Of a stretch of 64,000 bases of DNA, positions 22,616 through 34,410 are shown piece by piece (position 1 is the stretch's first letter; every line of letters begins with the position of its first letter). The stretch lies in assembly GCF_023091745.1 (NCBI RefSeq), contig NC_068926.1, positions 69,252,001-69,316,000 of the forward strand, in the 5' to 3' direction. A program made the position numbers and the translations under genes. This DNA comes from Budorcas taxicolor. Its lineage: Eukaryota; Chordata; Mammalia; Artiodactyla; Bovidae. The notes under the pieces were generated by a model. That model searched no databases. It saw only the letters and a program-made list of their open reading frames with translations, and was not told the origin of the DNA.

Positions 22616-25600
22616 TTTGATTGATAAAATTATAATGAACTCTTCAACAAAACACCCTGCGGTTTTCCTGAGCGGCTTGCCCTGGGACTTGTTTGAAGAT
22701 GGGGAGGGGAGGGAGGGTCCCCGAGTCATCAGGGTCCCCCCTCCCCCGGGGAAGTGGGCGCCCCAGACAACCCTGACTCACCTGGGTTTGGGGAGGTGGC
22801 TTGAAACTAGGCAAGGAGATGGGAGCTGACACCTGCAGCCCCCTGGTCAAGGGGTTTGGAGGGGGGCAGTGGGGAGGAGGCAGGCTGGGGCTTGGCTGAG
22901 AAGGAGGTTCCAGGAAGAGGGGCTGGGGCCCTGGCGTGGACTTTAGACGGCAATAAAGCGAAACTGAACGTGGGCCCTGGAAGCCACCGCGGGGATGGCC
23001 TCCTCCATCCTGCCCGCTGCCACCGGGCAAAGCGGGGCTCCCAAGGGGACAGGTTGCCCAGGGTCCCACACAGTCAGGCCTCCTGAGCGCCATCAGCAAG
23101 CAGGCGCTGCTGACCACCGGTGGCACCCAGGAGGGGCTGGCAAGATGAAAGCTGAGGGGCTACTGTGACTGCCTTCTCTGGGGAGACCCTGGGGAGGAGC
23201 TTCAGGGAAAGTGTGGTGTGTCTGGCGTTTGCCTAACCTCTCGGCTCCCTTCCGGGGAGGGTGGTCCTGCATTTCCATGTTGAAAGGACATTTGAGGCAG
23301 AGACTTAGCCAACTGAACCCGGGCTTGCTCCTTGGGATGCAGAGAGATGGCAGGGGAGAACAGAAGCAGCTTGGAGGGCCCTTGGGGCTCAGAGCAGGGT
23401 GATGGCCCCCTAAAGGCGCTTCCGGAGCCTCTTAGGCAGAGTCACAGATTCTTGTGTCTTTGGTGGCTGGTAGGTTCGGAAATGAATGAGGGGCAGGAAG
23501 GAATGGTGAGGACTAGGGAGAAAGAGCATGGCAACCCCTCCTCATTAAAAAGCATTCAAAACAGAAAAAACAGAGGTCGGGGAGTGCCAGCCAGGCACAC
23601 ATCTGGGGCCACACTGTCCCCAAAATTGCCAGGGGCGCCCCCGTCCCAGGAGATTCTCCTGCCCCTGGGATCCACCACAGCCCTCCCACCTGACCCTGAG
23701 CAGCGAGCGGGGCGGGAGAGTTGGTTCTCCAAGGCCGGGGAGGCCTGCAGCCTTTCCTTGGCTCCCAGTTCCCTCAACCAACCCCCTCAACCCCCAGCCC
23801 GGTGCCCCCAGCTCCCGCCTCTTGCCACATCCCGGACCTGCCCAGCCACGCGTTCCTTCCTCCCGCTTCGTGCCAGGACGCTTCGTGCCAGGACGAGCCC
23901 TCCTGCAGCTGCCATGCCCCCTCCCCCCACACACGCCCTGCCCTCTCCAGACTGCTTCCTCCCGCTCCCTCTCCCAGCAGGGCCTGGACGTGGGGCTGAT
24001 AAAACTGCCGGTCCCAGCGGGCACTTCCCAGAGGGGGGAGGAGGCCGGCAGGGCCCACACTGGCCTTCCTTCCCCTCCCTGTCCGCTCTGCACCTTGTGT
24101 CTCCCATGGGGGCCGCAGGAGGCCCCGCCTGGCACTTAACCCCACTCCGACACCTGCTTTGGGGTGCGTGTACACCCCAGGACGTCCCAGGTCACCTCCC
24201 TCTCATCACCGCCCCACCCCGAGTCTCTCCTGCACAGGGGCCTAACCACTCAGGATCACATGCACCGCCCCCATCTCCCAGACCCCTGTCACCTGACTCT
24301 GCCTGACTCTTTGGATGGGGACCCCCAAATGCATTTGAGGCCCCCATCTCTGGATCCCCTAGTTCCCCAAGTCTCTCACTAGGTGCCCTGAGTCTCCTTC
24401 ATGCCCCGCTGCCTTTTGGGCCCCGTCCCTCCAACCTCCTTCCCAGCGGTCTCTGGCTACCCAGACCTCCCCCTCTCAGCCCTCTAAAACACCCCCCGCC
24501 AAACGCCATGTCATCTCAGCCCCACCCTACAGGAAACAGGAAGTGGGGCCGAGTCTGCAAGACACTTCACCACCACCCCCACGCCCTGACGGGCCCCCTC
24601 CCCCTGCCTCAGTTTCCCCTCTCACGGTACCTGACTTGGTCCGTGCTCCCCAAGTGTTCCGGGCCCCTCGGCACCCCAGGCCCAGCCTCCCTCTCCCGTC
24701 CATGTCCGGCCACCACCTGCGCCGGGCCTCTCGGGACGAAGGCCGAGCAGGGTCTCGGAGCCGCCTGCAACGTGGCCGCGGTCCCTGGGAATCGGCAGCC
24801 CAGGCCGCGCTCCAGGCGGCTTGGTCTCCTGGAGTTTGTTTTCTTCCCTCCCTCTCTGCGCTGCTGTGTGTGTCTCCCCCCCACCCCAGCTCCCTCACGG
24901 AAGGCAGCCTCCCTTCTTGGCCGCCTGCTCCCAGGGTCGTGACCCCAGGCCCCACCCTGGAGTGGCAGCCCCAGCCCGGCCCCTTCCAGCTGTGACTTCA
25001 TCCCCAGCCTGTCCTGCTCCTGCACCACTGGGCCTGCTGGGGATCTGACCGGCCTTGGGTGAGGGGGACACTCGGGCCCACACGGCTGGGGCTGGGGGAT
25101 GCTCCTCTGGGCAGCCGCGCCATCCACCTGCTCATCTCCTTTCTCCGAGAACCAAGTCCAGGGCTGGCCTGGGGCCTCCCCGAGCCCCTCGGAGCAAATT
25201 CTCTCCCACTCACTTTAGCCACCAGCCCCCTCCTTTTCTGTTGATTCTCACTCACCAGCCACAAGCCTTAGAATGTCAGATGTCTTATTTTTCCGACGGG
25301 GAAACTGAGGCTCAGAGAGGTGAAGGCACTCACCCGGAGCTGCACAGAGAACCGGGCCTGGGCCCCCAGCCTCTGGCCTGAAAGAGGGCCGCATGGATGC
25401 CGGCAGCCCCTCACACTGAGAGGGGAGTGAGGACTGGTGGGCTGCACTTGGGCCGCTTCTTCCAGGAAGCCTCCCCTGGCCTCTCACAGCCCAGACCGGC
25501 TGAATCTGCCTCATCCTGCCCGTTCTCCTTTCAAATGGGAACAAGACTCATTCCTCGCTGTTTGAGTGCTTGGATAGGGTCTGATCCTCCATTTGGACTC

Positions 25601-25724
25601 CTGAAGGCACCTGGCTCGGGGTTACATCAGAGTAGATGCTAAGTGTTTTTTAAAAGCATTTTAGTTTCCAAAAGCTGTCTGTGCCAAGTCTCTTGTGCCG
25701 AAAAGACGTGAAGTCTGTGGGTTG
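22616..25724. other. LIF upstream region
   Basis: Pyrimidine-rich, almost transposon-free. A 15-bp tandem duplication (CTTCGTGCCAGGACG) lies at about 23,866-23,895. The low repeat load next to the promoter would suit a regulatory domain. No gene recognised. Confidence 0.5.
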
Positions 25725-25865
25725 GCAGCGTGGACTTCAGCCTCAGTCACACTCGGGTTAGAGGTTTGGCTCTGCCAGTGTTGAGTTTAGAGACTTTGAG
25801 GAAGTGACCACCTCCTGGCCTCAGTTTATTCATCTGTAAAATGGGTACAATGGCATCTATGCTGT
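25725..25865 (+). repeat. MIR SINE
   Basis: GTTTGGCTCTGCCAGTGTTG body and CCTCAGTTTATTCATCTGTA end. Confidence 0.75.
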
Positions 25866-28717
25866 GAGTTTGCTCTGTAGGCTCAGGCTCACTGCAGGTC
25901 TGGCCACCCAGCAAGCCCCTTTACTTGTCAGCATCATTCCTCCTTATTGCCTCCTTGTTCTTGTCCCCATTTTACAGATAAGGAAACTCAGGCATGCTCC
26001 AGGGCTAAAGGGGGAATGCGGGACAGGAGAGGAGCCTGTTGATTCTCTCCTAATGGATAACAGAAGCAAAACAAACTTGAGCCTCCAGCTTCCAGGATGC
26101 CCGAAGAAGATCAGATGGGTTGTTGGGCGGGGGGTGGCATGGCGGTGGGCTCTCTCTCCCTATAGCCCATCCTGGCCCCTGACCACCCCCATCCCAGGCC
26201 TGAGCTGAAGAAACAGCAGCTGACCTGGCCTCACCGCCCCCAGGAGCTGATTCACCCCCCGGCCCCATCCGAGAAGGAAGGAGACATAGCTCAGCTCAGA
26301 GGGGCTTGAATCACCAGCCGCCCCCTGCAGAGCCCTGGGGAGGGGGGAGTTGCGGGGGCGGGGGACAGCACCCTGCCTGTCTGTCTCTTTCCTGGGCCCC
26401 GGGGCATTCAGGGGAGAGGGCAGCGTGGCAGTGGCCATTGGCAGGGGGTGGCAGGGAGGTACCCTTGCAGCCAGGCATCCTGTGTGGGCAGCCAGCAGCA
26501 GTTACTCACCAGGTAAGCAGCTCGCTGGGCATCGGGGAATTCCCCGAGACTAGTGACCCAGAAACTGAGTCCTCTGGGCCACCTCCACCCCCCGGGCCAG
26601 CCCCCCTCCTCCCTTCCCATATCTCTTCCCTGTCCCCAGCTCAGATCTCAGTTCTCCGAAACCCAGCAGCTGCTGTCAGCATCAGCACACGCCCCGCTCC
26701 TCGCCGTGATGCTCCCACCTGGGAAACGAGCACAGGGCAGTCAGATGGGCCCAGGCGAGGAAGTTGGGGGTCAGAGGGAGTGACCTGGGACCAGGGCTGG
26801 CGAGGGCAGCCAGAGGAGACAGGAGAAGTCCAGGGATTCCTGGCACAGCCCTGGCAGTTGGGTTTCCTGTCCCCAAAGGCAAAAGCACCTCGTTATTTGG
26901 CACTTGAGAAAGGAGGACGTATTAGTAACTACACCTGCGGGGCCGCCCGCCTCCACCGTCCACAGACTCTCACGTAAGCTCTCAGGTACTTGCCCGTGGC
27001 TTCTGGCTCAGTTTTACAAGTCACCTTGGGCCCTCTGGGGCCCCGGGTGGTTCTGGTACCCATGGTAAGAGTGTGGCTTAGAGCCAGGCAAGCTTGTATT
27101 TGAACCCTGCCCACACTGCAGGTCACTGTGTGACCTGGGGCGACTGGCTTTCTCTGAGTCTCCGTTCCCCCACTGGGAGTGGGAATGCTGTAATACTGGG
27201 CTCATGGGTCGGTCATGGGGATGTTAAGTGGGAAACACACGGCGCCTGCCACGTGGCAGCTTTTCTCACCAGAGTTCTGCAATGGACACAGGAGGGGCTC
27301 AAACCCCAGCCTGAGTCAGGGGCTTGGGTTGTGCCTGGGTCTGGGGATCAGTGTACCACCTGTGGTCTGAGAGTTAAGCCAAGGAGGGCTCATGGGACCT
27401 CTCAGTACACAGAGTGTGGCATGGATCCTTGGGGGAACAGGCAACCTCCCAGAGCCTCTGCGGGGGGACAGGAATACTTCCCGCCTTGGAGATAAGCGGT
27501 ACTTCCCTTCCAGCTGTCTTTGGGGCACTTGAGGTCCAGCACCAGGGCCTCTAGTCTGCTCTTCTCACCCTCAATCCCATCAAGTCTTGGTCAGGGGCCA
27601 GCCACGTACCCTCGGGAGCTGAGCAGGAGCTAGAAACCACCCCGGTCTCCTGCCAACTGCCCCCAGCATCACCCTGACATTTCCTGACCGGTTCTGCGTC
27701 AGGAATCACCCCCCTGGAGGTGAATCAGAGTGACTGCATTTTTTTTTCTTCAATTCTGATAGAAATTGCAAGGGAAGCAGCAGCCCACAGAGCTCTGATC
27801 ATCAGCGGGGTCAGAGCCTTGCCTCCGGGGTCCATGCCAAGTTGCACGGGGCCTAACTGTGCTTGGGGCCCTGTCCTCCTTGTGTCCATCTGGAGAATGG
27901 GTGTCTCTCCTCCCAGACTGTTCTTGCATCAGCCCTTCATGGATGTGGTATGCTAGCCTCTGCAAGCACTTTGGCCTCCCCCAGGTTCTCCCTGAGTTTC
28001 AAACTAGCTTGAGACCGTCACAGGCAGAGAAAAAGAGCAGTATTTCCCCACTGTAGATCTCTGCCTCTTAGTAGATGACGGATTCCATCTACAGAGTTGG
28101 CGCCAGCACTTTCAGAAGAAAATGGAATAGCGAAGTCACTGGGCATTGCCCAGAGCAAGGGCAAGCGCTGCTCTGTGAAACTTTTCTCCCCGTTGCCTGT
28201 GTGTGTCATAGCGTGCATCACCTCTGGTTGCAAGGTGCAAAGTGTTTCTAACTGTGGGTCGCAGTCAAAAACGTTTGCAAGCCGCTGGTACCGATGATGA
28301 AAGCCAGGCCCTGAAGGGCTGAGGAGTGACTTGCCCACGGTCACTAGGCAGCTGGCAGCATGGGGCCCCGGACTTACTCCTCCACAGCCGTCCCTTGTGG
28401 ACCAGGAGTGGCAGGAGGTGCCGCAGGTAGGGTGGGGTTGGGCGGGTGTTCAAGGAGAGGGGGTGGGTGGAGGCCTGGCATCACCGGTGCTGGTGCAGGG
28501 ACAAAGGCCCTCTCCTCTCACCATCCGCTCCCTTCCGCAGCCTCAGACCCCCGGGCTCCCTGCCCTGCCCTGCCCCGCCCCGCCCCGCCCTGCCCGGGTG
28601 GGGCCCCGGAACAGTCACAGGCCCCTCCTCGTCAGCCGCAGAGCCCTTCATCCTTTGCTTCAGGCAGCGGGAGGGGCACGCAGCGGGTTTGAATCCAGGG
28701 CAGCCCTCAGGGGCTAC
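25866..28717. other. LIF-OSM intergenic, mostly unique
   Basis: A further MIR at about 27,070-27,235 (plus). A GC-rich CCCCG tandem run lies at 28,560-28,598. No gene recognised. Confidence 0.5.
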
Positions 28718-28898
28718 CGTCAGCCCTCAAACAGTAAAGAATCTGCCTGCCACGCAGGAGACCAGGGTTTGAACCCTGGGTCTCGAGGATCCCCTGGAGA
28801 AGGAAATGGCGACCCACTCCAGTACTCTTGCCTGGAGAATCCCATGGGCAGAGGAGCCTGGCAGGTTACGGACAATGGGGTCATAAAGAGTGGATAGT
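28718..28898 (+). mobile_element. Bov-tA SINE
   Basis: Diverged head, then a clear body ending CAATGGGGTCATAAAGAGT. Confidence 0.85.
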
Positions 28899-28914
28899 GT
28901 GGCCCCCAGCCCCA

Positions 28915-29255
28915 GAGGCCCAGCCTGTGTCTGGGAGTGCCCGCCGGGCTCCGCGTGGGTCTGTGTCTCCCGGCCTGGGTGGGCATTCGCAGGCACGTGG
29001 GGGTGTGTGTGTCTGGTGAGACCCCTTGTGTGTCTGCACCTCTGCCTCGGGCTGCGTCTGGCCCTGTGTGTGTGAGGGGGGCTGGGAGGGAGCCGGGGTG
29101 GGCCCACCACCCACCCCTGGCTGAGCCCCTGTGTGATTCCGCTCGTGTGTGTGTCGCCGTGTGCCCGGAGCCTGTATGAGTCTGTGGGGGTCTGTGCGTG
29201 GCAGGGGTCTCTGGACACGAGTGGGGCGGCTCTGGACACGAGTGGGGCGTGCATG
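28915..29255. repeat. TG-rich degenerate low-complexity tract
   Basis: Dense GTGTG, GTCTG and GCGTG words. A perfect 21-bp tandem duplication (CTCTGGACACGAGTGGGGCG..) lies at about 29,208-29,249. Confidence 0.7.
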
Positions 29256-29780
29256 CGCGCACCCCCGAGCGCGTCTCCAGCGCCCCTGCTCCGCACCCGC
29301 CAGCCCCCGCCCCTGGGAACCGTGCGGCGGCCTCGCGTCACGTCACGGGGCCACCAGCAGCTGTTTCCTCCCCACCCCGCCCCAGCGCCGCCCCCTGCCC
29401 TGGCCACCCTGACTCTTGGCTCAGGGACAAAGCTGAGGTCAGAGCTGAGCTGACAGCTTCCTTCTCCCACTGGATTTTCCAAAAGAGAGAGAGAGACCAC
29501 AGCTCGGCTCCTATTAAATAATCGCGGGGCCGAGGTTGGGGGGCAGGGTGGGGTCGGGGGTGGGGGGCTGAGGATATTTCGCTCAGTGATTTCCTGAACT
29601 CGCAGGCCATAAACAGGACAGGAAGCCGTTCCGCAGACCCACTCGGCCTGAAACGGCCGCCCTGAGGTGGAGCCCCGCCTCCCTCCCCCAGCCGAGCTCC
29701 AGCTCGCTGGGCCACCCTGACCCGACCCCAGAGATGATGTCAGGGAAGCGGCCGGGCCCTCTCCCCGAACCGTCCCTGGG
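29240..29780. promoter_or_regulatory. CpG-rich candidate regulatory region in LIF-OSM interval
   Basis: CpG-dense block with a double CRE-like CGTCACGTCAC (29,336-29,346), then a less GC-rich part with RUNX (ACCACA) and ETS (AGGAAG) cores. No coding signal was recognised. Motif-based only. Confidence 0.3.
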
Positions 29781-31017
29781 CGCCTGTGGGGACTGAGGAA
29801 GCGTCCAGAGGATGGTGGGTGGGAGGTGATGTGAGACTCGGGCCGGGTGATAAGATGGAAAGAGCAGAGAAGCCCAGTCCCAGCGGGCGGGGAGGACGGA
29901 GGGGACGAGGCCCAGCTGGGCCCGAACTGCTCTCCTGGAGAGAGAAGAGGAGATGCGCTCCCTGAAGTCAGGGGAGGGCGGACGGGACCAGGTAGGGGAG
30001 GGCCAGGCCGCCTCCTGCATCCTCCCGCAACCGCCAGCCAGCAGGCACCGTCCCCCACCCCGCCCCGCACACTTGGGCCACTCTAGCTCCGCTTCCTCCG
30101 CTTTCTGGGGCCGTGGCTGGCCCAGCGCAGACCCCACAAGCCTTCATGAGCATCCGTCCCACTGCCTCCCCCAAGCAAGCAAAGCGCCCACAAAACTCTC
30201 TGGTTATCTACAGCCCGGACCCCTATTCCCACGGGAGACCTTTGAACCCTGATTTTACATACATGGAAACTGAGGCTCAGAGAGGGATTTGCCTGAGGTC
30301 ACCCAGGGTGTGATGGAGATAGCTCTCCACCCCAAGACCCCCACAGCCTCCCTCAAACTGGAGCAGGAGGCCAGCTGTGGTCCAGGGCTCACGGGCAGCA
30401 AGGGGCCAGGGGGTCCCTAGGATGAGTCTCAGCCCCACCCCCACCCCAGGGAGCCCTTCCTTCTGTCTGAACCGCCGCTCAGCGGCTTATCAGCTGCGGG
30501 ACTCCATGACACAATCCTGCTCTGATCTCCTGCCCAACCGGGCCTCCTCCACCCCCGCCCCGCCCCAGACCCTGTTTCCGCTTCCTCCCTTTCTGGGTGG
30601 GACCGAGTCTGCCCCCGATCACAGTGAACTGTCTACAGAGCCAGAATCCTACAAGCCCCTCCCTCAGTGGCTGTGGTCTCCCCAGAGCCCACTCTGGCCA
30701 GCAGGGTGACAGCAGGGGACCCGCAGAAGGAAGACGGTGGCCTGTAGATCCCCACCCTTAGGGTCCCCTCCAAGAGCCCACCTGCCTCCTAAAGCGCCAT
30801 TAGCCTGGGGAGCTTAAGGACCGTCCTGGCTTCCTCTTCCTCTGCACTCTCACTTGTAAAGGGAAAAGGTTGGAACGATGAGGCTGCAGGGGTGTGAGGT
30901 TGGTGGTCTCTGTGATCAGCCAGGCCGAAGTGCAGTCCTAGCTCGGCCACTCATGACCTCAGGCAGGTGACCTCATTGCTCAGACCCCAGTTCCAAGAGC
31001 ATAAGGACAAAGTAGGA
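29781..31017. other. LIF-OSM intergenic, unique
   Basis: A reverse MIR core at about 30,250-30,310. Nothing else recognised. Confidence 0.5.
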
Positions 31018-31113
31018 CAAAGTGAAGTCGCTCAGTCATGTCTGACTCTTTGCGACCCCATGGACTGTAGCCTACCAGGCTCCTCTGTCCATTGGATTGT
31101 CCAAGCATAAATC
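31018..31113 (-). mobile_element. Bov-tA SINE, truncated
   Basis: Reverse 3' half only (AGTCGCTCAGTCATGTCTGA to GGATTGTCCAAGC). Confidence 0.85.
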
Positions 31114-31221
31114 AGGACAATTGTCAACCTGTGAGGTTAGCAATTGCCCTCTGGAAAACCCGAGCAGGCACCAAAGACAGGCCTGAGTGACTGACATTAT
31201 TATTATCTGAGCTGTTAAAGG

Positions 31222-31432
31222 TGCTTCCCAGGTGGCACTAGTGAAGAACCGACTGCCAATTCAGGCGACATAAGGGTTGCATCTCAGGGTTGGGAAGATC
31301 CCCTGCAGGCGGGTATGGCAATCCACTCCAGTATTCTTGCCTGGAGAATCCCATGGACAGAGGAGTCTGGCAGGCTACGGTCCATGGGGTCACGAAGAGT
31401 TGAACACAACTAAAATGACTTAGCATGCATGA
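31222..31432 (+). mobile_element. Bov-tA SINE
   Basis: Full head and body in plus orientation, 110 bp from a truncated copy in opposite orientation. Confidence 0.9.
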
Positions 31433-34343
31433 GTTAAGATGTCACAGGTGGGACCCAGAGAGAGGAAGTGACTTTTTCAAGGCCACACAGCAAGTTAGTG
31501 ACACATCCCCAACAGCCAGGCGAGCTGCTTGCTTCCCTCGGGTCCCAGACAAGGAGTCCAGAAGCCTGGGTTTTAGTCCTGATTAGCTGTGAGGGTTCCA
31601 GAAAAGTTTTAGGAGTCTCAGTTTCCCCATCTGTAAAACCGGCCTAAGAAGAAGGCCATCTGTCTCAAAGGAGCTGGAAAGGCTCTCTGAGGCGTGGACT
31701 ACAAGGTGGGGTGGTGGAGGGTAGAGAAATCCTCCCAGGAGTCCTGCAAAGCTGGGCCCAGCGCAGGTGAGGGCCAAGTCCCCAGCTCACCGCCCCGAGG
31801 TCTCCAGCACTCAGTCGCAGAGCTCAGCTCCAAGCCGCGGGCTGCAGCGCCCCCCACTGACCAGCGGGCAGCAGGCACCGTGGCCGAGGCACCGTCAGTC
31901 CCAGGTCCGCCTGACTGGGTCAGTACCGCCCCGAGGGCTGGGCAGGGCGGGATTTGGGGATTGAGGAAGTGGGCAGAGATGCGGGGGGCTGGGAACGGAG
32001 GGTAGGCCGAAGAGGCCGTCAGCCCTGGCGCGGGAGGTGGCAGGCAGGGGGCTCCTGGAGGGGCGCGCGCCCTGCTGAGCACCTGGGATGGCGGGGGCGC
32101 GGGCCACAAGGGGGCGCCAAAGACCACATTCAGCTTGGGGAGGGGGCTTGGGGAGGGGGCTTCTGTGCCTCCCTGCAGCTGGAGCTCTGGGGATGAGGGT
32201 GGCGGGGAGGGGAGGTGAGAGACTGCTGCCCCTTCCCACCCACCTCAGGCCCAGGACTACCTACCTAGTCCGCACCCAGGACCGGCCGGGAACAGTGTCT
32301 CCGCTCCCCCAGCTGCCACCCCTGCAAACCTCTTCCCAGTCCTGGGGAACCGCTGATGGCAAAATTGGGGTCCAGCCCCTTGCCCAGTTATTTATGCCAA
32401 GAGGCCCTCCCCACCTGGTGCCAAGCTCTGTGCAGACTACTTTTCTCCTTCCACCCCTACGTGGCCCCAGGATCTGCAGCCCCCACACCACAGTTAAGCC
32501 CATCTCACAGAGTGAGCAAAGCACACAGAGGTCGAGTCCTCTGTGGGTCAAGGTCAAAAGCACAGGGGCCATGACCTTGACAGACCACACACTCCACAGC
32601 CTCCCATCAGAGACTTCACTTTAGCAAAGATTCTCTCTCTTCTCCCCAAAGCAGAGGCAGGCAGGGGGCCACCACGTGACCCACCGCAGCCCCTTCTGGG
32701 AAGGACAGGGACCCTCTGCCAGCCAGGTCTCCATCCCAAGGGAAGCTAGGCCATCATGGGCTCAGACCCCTTCACTGTTCTGGGGAAAAGGGAACTTGAG
32801 GGCCCTTTGGGAATCCGGGAATCCACACCCCCACACCAGAGGGGTGACCCCTTCGGAATGACACAAAGCCAGGGTCCCGGCCTCCCCATCCAGTGCTCTC
32901 TCCTCTGCCCTTTAACCCCACCATGATCTTTAACCCCCCAGGTGTCCGCATGAATGACACTTTCACATCTGATCCAAACTACCTCCCTGGGCTGAGAGAG
33001 CTTTGCAGGCACGTCTTACCATGCCCATTATGCAGATGGGGAGACTAAGGCCTGGAGAGCCAGGTGGGCCACCAGGTACCCCCGACACAAGGGGATGGGT
33101 GAAGCCTACCTGTGCTGAGGATAAATTGGGGGGAGCCTACCGTGGTGCAGGGTGTGCTGGACCCTTGGCTGTCTGGCGGGGTGCTGGCTGGGTCTTCAGT
33201 GGGGCACCATCGACGTGCGGCCCGGCCCTCTGCTGCTTCCCTCGCCCGCTGAACCTTCTCTGGAGACGTCTCCTCACTCCGCCCCCGACTTGACTTCCCG
33301 TCCAGGGCCGGGTGGCCCAGAGGCTCCCCCCACTTCCACCACCCCCACTCCCCCCCCACCAGCTGAAGGGCTGGGGGCCACGGGGGCCGGGCGGCCCAGG
33401 TTCCTGGCCAGACTGCCCCTGACACAGGTGGACCAGGCTCTTCAGGCCCTCCGAGGAGAGAAGTGCAGCCAGGGCTGGGGAGGGGGCGACCCTGTGCCCA
33501 GGCGGCCCCTGCCCTGTGCTGCGTGGCGAGGCCGCCGGGGCCTGACTCACAGCTGACTGGGCCGCGCCCAGCCTGCCAGGGTGATCCGGGCCGGCATAAG
33601 GCAATGACTGGGCAGCCCTCCGCATGACCAGCTGGGGTCGGCCTTAGGTGTTTTGACTCAGACCTGCCACGGGCCGTGTGCACCGGGGCCACGTCCCCTC
33701 GTCCCCATCGCTGGAGGAGTCACAGGGCTGCAGCCAGCCCCCAGCCCCGGACACGGTGCCCCTCGAGCCACCTCTCCCTGCCCCGGCACCCACCTCGGCG
33801 CCCCAGCCCGCCTGGCCCGTCTTCCTCCACGGGCAAGGGGCCCCACCTGCCCAACCCCACCCCCTCCCGAGACCTTCGCCCCTCCCCGAGCCGGCGGAGC
33901 CCAGCCCCAGGAAGCCGGCAGCTGCGCCGGTGAGCCCGGGGCCTCCCCACTCTGACCGTGGACTGTGACCCTTTCCTCGGCGTGGAAAAGGGGTTCTGTG
34001 GGCACTCCGGGTCCCAGGCCTGGCGTGGGCCGGGGGAAGAGGCGGGCGGGGAGCAGGGGGCCACGGGGACAGAGAGAGGAGGAGAGCTGCGAAGAAAGAA
34101 AAGCAGCGAGGAAAAGGGAAGAAGAGGGAGAGAAAAGAAAGGAGACTTGCCCGGGCACCTGCTTGATGATAGCCTCGCAGGCCCCGTGTTCCACTGTCGG
34201 GGAAAATGTCTGCCCGGTCGGGAGGCGGCCTGGAAACTGAGTCTACCGAGCTGCCAGGGAGGCCGAGGCTCAGCCGGAGGGTGCACAGACCCCGGGGCGG
34301 GGGCGTGAGGCCGCTCTGCCGGCCCTCCGTGTCCTCTCCCATC

Positions 34344-34345
<2 letters not shown>
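31433..34345. other. LIF-OSM intergenic, unique with CTCF-like motif
   Basis: MIR remnant at about 31,560-31,650; CTCF-like motif at 32,104; GC-rich 33,150-34,330 with chance open frames. No gene recognised. Confidence 0.5.
32104..32118 (+). promoter_or_regulatory. CTCF-like motif, LIF-OSM intergenic
   Basis: CCACAAGGGGGCGCC on plus, outside any recognised repeat. Points right. Confidence 0.6.

Positions 34346-34409
<64 letters not shown>
34346..34409. repeat. (AG)32 microsatellite
   Basis: An uninterrupted 64-bp AG dinucleotide array, the longest perfect simple repeat here. Confidence 0.97.

Positions 34410-34410
<1 letters not shown>

Noticed and set aside
28727..30070. 447-codon minus-strand open frame
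   Set aside because: Runs through a Bov-tA SINE and a TG-rich low-complexity tract; product is low-complexity and its end is SINE-derived.
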